Assembly: GCA_016742215.1 (NCBI GenBank)
Contig: JACVCC010000001.1
Location: forward strand, 372,001-436,000
Direction: 5' to 3'
DNA: 64,000 nucleotides
Origin: Brevundimonas sp.
GTDB lineage: Bacteria; Pseudomonadota; Alphaproteobacteria; Caulobacterales; Caulobacteraceae
Under the pieces are notes generated by a model, which saw only the letters and a list, made by a program, of their open reading frames with translations, had not been told where the DNA came from and did not search any database. Below are positions 61,008-64,000 of the stretch, in pieces. Position 1 is the first letter of the stretch, and each line of letters starts with the position of its first letter. A program made the position numbers and the translations under genes.

Positions 61008-62017
61008 AGCTCGAAGTCAAACGGGCCTTCTCGGGCCGGCTCGATCTTCTGGCCCTGATACAGTTGCGCCACCCGGGCGCCGAGCAGGTCGCCGGGGCCC
61101 TGCAGGAAGCGCGGCGCGCCGAAGCGTTCGATGTTGTCCAGCTGGCGGGCGAGGGCGTGGCGGTCCTGCGCGACCACCTTCTCAAGGAAGAACCGGATGG
61201 CCCGCTCCTTCAGCCAGCCCGGCCCGCGCCCCTTGGGCGTGGTGAAGCAGGCGAAGGGCGCCAGAGTGGTCGGCGTCACCGGGGTGAAGAAGACCGTCAC
61301 GCACAACGTCAGCCCGCGCGGTCCCTCCCATCGGGCCTGCACCAGTGTCGGCGAATGGAGCCGCGTCCGGCTGCGATCGCGCGGCGGCTCCAGCATGCGG
61401 GACATCCAGCCCATGTCCGGCTGGGGCTGTTCGATGATCGACTCGATCCAGTCTTCGCCCGCCTCGACCGACAGCCGCACCGGGATGCGCCGGTTGCTGC
61501 GGCGGATGATGCCGTCGTGGATGAAGTTGGTGTGGAACGGGTCCAGCACATTCTCAAGCGCATCCAGCGCCCGGCCGCGCCAGACGCCCTGCGACCACCA
61601 GAAATGATCGTGGTCCGCCGCGCCCCAAGGGCCCGGGTCCGGCAGCTCCGGCCCGCCGGGCTCCAGCCGCACCAGCACCGCGCCGTGGATCTCGCGCGCC
61701 TCGACGGTCTTCGCCTCCAGCCGCTGTCCCTAACCGGCATCCAGAGCACAGCCGGGCACGTCCACGCAGGCGCCGTCCGCTCCGAAGCGCCAGCCGTGGT
61801 AGGGACACTGCACCGTCCCGCCGACGATCTGGCCCTCGGACAGCGGATAGTTGCGGTGCGGACAGCGGTCGATCAGGGCGACGGCTCGGCCCGCCTCGTC
61901 CCGGAACAGCACCAGAGGCGTATCCGCCACCGTCCGCGCCAGCGGCCGATCCTTCAGCTCCCGCGACAGGGCCGCCATCTGCCAGCTTCGGGCGATGCTC
62001 TCGGGCAGGGGCGTCAC
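61004..62017 (-). pseudogene. Rieske [2Fe-2S] oxygenase, interrupted by an in-frame TAG
   Basis: Reading from the GTG at 62017, codons 1-95 encode a Rieske domain with both cluster pairs, CPHR near 52-55 and CPYHGW near 71-76. Codon 96 is TAG (61730-61732). The same frame continues without another stop for 241 codons and encodes the mononuclear-iron domain, including NVLDPFHTNFIHDG, the usual His/His site. Together it would be about 337 residues, normal for vanillate-demethylase or pheophorbide-oxygenase-type enzymes. CAG to TAG is the simplest cause. GTG lies in a GTGA overlap with the ATP-grasp gene, so it is the last gene of that operon. Confidence 0.8.
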
Positions 62018-63138
62018 GTCCGGCTCCAGCGGTCGGGCTCCAGCGGCTGCCCGTTCCACTCGATGTCCGCCGTCATCGCCTCCGTCAACGTCCGGCCGGT
62101 GCGCAAGGCGTCGCAGGCGAAGGCCGCCGCATCCACCAGCGCCCCGAGCGGGGGCAGAGGATCGCCCGGCGCCGACAGCACATCCTCGCCCAGCCCCCGC
62201 GCGCCGCGGCTCCAGACGGCAGGCCCCAGGCATCGCGATCGGTTCGACATCTGCGCTCGCCCCCGCCCCATCAGCGCCCGGCCGAAGTCCGCGCTGCGGT
62301 CGAACAGGTGCACGCCGCTGGTCGCGCGCGGATTGCACTCGATCAGCCACGGCCGACCGTCGGCGTCGATCACCGCGTCGAACGACAGCTGCCCGTCGCC
62401 GGCCCAGGCTGCCAGAGGCTCGATCATGCGCCGCAGCCGCTCCGTCTGTTCCGGCCCCAGCGGCTGGAACGCCAGCGCGGCGCCGCCACGGCTGCGCAGG
62501 GGAGAGCCGTAAGCCGACAGGGCGTCGATCCGTCCGTCGTTGCAGACGGCATAGACGCTGACGTCCTCGCCCCGGATGCGCTGCTGTACGGCCCAGGGCT
62601 CGGTCGGCGAGGGACGCAGCGCCTGCACCTGCTCCGGCGTCGGCCCCACCAGCGTTCTCGCTCCGAACCGCGACCAGACCGGCTTCAGCACCAGCGCCTC
62701 CAGCCCGTCGCGCGGCAGGGCGGCGGCCTCCCTCACCGTCCGGGTCTCGGGCGCGTCCACCCCCAGCGTCCGGCACAGGGCGGCGAACCGGTCCTTGGCG
62801 TGCAGGTCCGCCAGCCGTCCGGCCTCCGGCGCGAACAGCCGGTCGGCGAACCCGTCGACGGCGGCCAGGGCGGACAGGTGGAAGACCTCCTCGCAGGTCG
62901 GGATGATCCGCACCGGATCCAGCCGCGCGATCAGCGCCCGCACATCCTGCGCGAACCGGGCCGGCGTCTGAACCGGCGCGGCGTACCGGTGCACGGGTCC
63001 CGCCGTCCGCGACCAGCGCGCCAGCCGCGCGGGGCTGCAGTCGGCCAGATGCGGCTCGAACCCCGCCGCGCGCAGGCTGCGCGCCAGATCCAGCGCCGCC
63101 GCCGCCCGCGCCCCGGTGATCAGGACCCGCTCAGCCAT
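62014..63138 (-). CDS. ATP-grasp domain enzyme
   Basis: The 374-residue protein starts VLITGARAAAALDLARSLRAAGFEPHLAD, a pre-ATP-grasp Rossmann part, then RIIPTCEEVFHLSAL, LVLKPVWSRFGARTLVG (ATP-binding Lys) and GQLSFDAVIDADGRPWLIECNPRATSGVHLF, the metal-binding end. Such enzymes ligate a carboxylate to an amine or thiol. It overlaps the adenylate-forming gene by 8 bases and the oxygenase by 4, so the three form one operon. Substrate unknown. Confidence 0.88.
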   Translation of the reverse strand: MAERVLITGARAAAALDLARSLRAAGFEPHLADCSPARLARWSRTAGPVHRYAAPVQTPARFAQDVRALIARLDPVRIIPTCEEVFHLSALAAVDGFADRLFAPEAGRLADLHAKDRFAALCRTLGVDAPETRTVREAAALPRDGLEALVLKPVWSRFGARTLVGPTPEQVQALRPSPTEPWAVQQRIRGEDVSVYAVCNDGRIDALSAYGSPLRSRGGAALAFQPLGPEQTERLRRMIEPLAAWAGDGQLSFDAVIDADGRPWLIECNPRATSGVHLFDRSADFGRALMGRGRAQMSNRSRCLGPAVWSRGARGLGEDVLSAPGDPLPPLGALVDAAAFACDALRTGRTLTEAMTADIEWNGQPLEPDRWSRT

Positions 63139-64000
63139 CGATCCAGCGCACGCGCCGGCGTTTGACCACGATCTCCGGCGGCATGCCGTCCGGCGTCACC
63201 GGCAGCTCGAGCCCGCGCCGTCGCAGCAACTCCCGCACCGCGTCGGTCGCTGCGGTGACATCGTCGGGCGCGGCCTCGACCGTCACGCCGCCCGGCCCGG
63301 CGACCGCCCGCCATTCCGCCTCTGCGCCGATGGCCTCGCACACCGCATCGTCCACCGCGCGCGGCGGGATCGCCACCTCGCCCCAGCGCCACAGGTCCTC
63401 CAGCCGCCCCTCCACCGGCCGGATCGCCTGCAGCGGCGAGCGGCAGATGCAGGTCGTCGGCTCCAGCAGATCGCCCAGCCGCACCCGCACCATCGGCTGG
63501 GTGGTGCGTCTCAGATCGGTGATGATCGGCACGAACCGGTTCGTGCCTGGCACGACTTCGCGCTCGACCACCAGCACATCCTCGTTCAGATGCAGGGTCC
63601 CCAGCCGGCAGGGTGAGGCGAGGAAGCCTTCGGTGGCCTGATAGATCGGCGTGGGCCGGCTCTCGAGCACCGCCTCGATCCAGTCCCGCTCGGCGTCGCC
63701 CATGGGCTCGGCGCCTTGCAGCAGGCGACGCGGCGTCCACGGCGCGCCGGTCTCCACCCGCCGCGCCAGATCGGCCAGCACATGGGAAGGGGCGATCACC
63801 ACGTCCGGGGCGAAAGCCGCCAGCCGCTTGATCCGCTCCTCGCCCGGCGTCTCCAGCCCGAGGAACAGGAAGTGGAACGGCCCGGCGCCGGTGACGTCGC
63901 TGTAGAGGCTGGAGGTGGCCCGCAGGCACAGGGCGATCTTCGCGCCGCGGATCAGGGCCAATCGCGGCAGCAGGCGCGCGATCAGATGGCCGAGGTACCC
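63131..64000 (-). CDS. Adenylate-forming enzyme, PaaK/F390-synthetase type (partial)
   Basis: The 3' 289 codons are visible; the frame stays open to the window edge, so the 5' end is missing. Seen are DVVIAPSHVLADLARRV, EPMGDAERDWIEAVL, TPIYQATEGFLAS (adenylate-forming core), VPIITDLRRTTQPMVRVRLGD and the C-terminal IVVKRRRVRWIDG, as in coenzyme F390 synthetase-related and phenylacetate-CoA-ligase-like enzymes. It would activate a carboxylic acid as an AMP ester. It overlaps the ATP-grasp gene by 8 bases. Confidence 0.8.
   Translation of the reverse strand, partial: GYLGHLIARLLPRLALIRGAKIALCLRATSSLYSDVTGAGPFHFLFLGLETPGEERIKRLAAFAPDVVIAPSHVLADLARRVETGAPWTPRRLLQGAEPMGDAERDWIEAVLESRPTPIYQATEGFLASPCRLGTLHLNEDVLVVEREVVPGTNRFVPIITDLRRTTQPMVRVRLGDLLEPTTCICRSPLQAIRPVEGRLEDLWRWGEVAIPPRAVDDAVCEAIGAEAEWRAVAGPGGVTVEAAPDDVTAATDAVRELLRRRGLELPVTPDGMPPEIVVKRRRVRWIDG

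Overview
The window looks like chromosomal DNA of a Caulobacterales alphaproteobacterium, most likely Brevundimonas or a close relative. This rests on the high GC content, the Caulobacter-like FtsZ N-terminus, GANTC and CtrA-like motifs ahead of ftsZ, TTG/GTG starts, and alphaproteobacterial gene strings (scpA-scpB, ftsQ-ftsA, lgt-midA-pgeF, nagZ after a SPOR protein). No tRNA, rRNA, CRISPR array, transposase, integrase or phage gene was seen. Gene density is high and no gap exceeds about 260 bases.

Region by region. 1-2.0 kb: a minus-strand metal-uptake-like operon (DUF2946-like protein, a TonB-receptor stub that seems internally deleted, a PepSY membrane protein, the start of a lipoprotein). 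2.2-5.2 kb: two tandem DUF4139 exported proteins. 5.2-10.2 kb: pth, rplY and prs on the minus strand, with two paralogous lipoproteins of unknown function between rplY and prs. 10.4-13.1 kb: bamD and recN. 13-17.1 kb: glpQ-like phosphodiesterase, suhB, efp, a small membrane protein, bfr and bfd. 17.2-25 kb: thiE, a MASE1-type histidine kinase, a Pro/Ala-rich exported protein, YkgJ and VOC proteins, an ABC exporter facing a DUF2975/XRE pair across two matching operator-like repeats, and an esterase-like hydrolase. 25-33.4 kb: thiolase, ygfZ, DUF922 protease, a second YkgJ protein, glycosyltransferase 9, dihydroorotase with a CheY-like receiver, erpA-like protein, dgt. 33.5-36.8 kb: SPOR protein, nagZ, scpA, scpB. 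36.8-36.9 kb: a long palindromic element. 37-49.6 kb: the division and cell-wall cluster murC, a hypothetical gene, murB, ddlB, ftsQ, ftsA, a large TonB-dependent receptor wedged between ftsA and ftsZ, ftsZ and lpxC. 49.6-54.2 kb: pgeF, midA, lgt (minus), then ubiK, ybjN and proC (plus). 54.2-57.9 kb: twin palindromes, a secreted hypothetical, an EnvZ/OmpR-like pair and ilvE. 57.9-61 kb: DUF4349 lipoprotein, CNT nucleoside transporter, GST. 61-64 kb: an overlapping minus-strand set of a PaaK/F390-type adenylate-forming enzyme, an ATP-grasp enzyme and a Rieske oxygenase broken by one in-frame amber codon.

How the genes work together: the centre is envelope growth and division (MurC/MurB/Ddl precursor synthesis, NagZ recycling, FtsQ/A/Z ring, LpxC lipid A, BamD and Lgt envelope assembly) with chromosome maintenance (ScpAB, RecN, Dgt). 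Iron is handled by Bfr/Bfd and an ErpA-like carrier. The most unusual content is the specialised-metabolism-like cluster at the right edge, the TonB receptor inside the fts cluster, the XRE/ABC locus with paired operators, and palindromic repeats lying where familiar gene order is broken.
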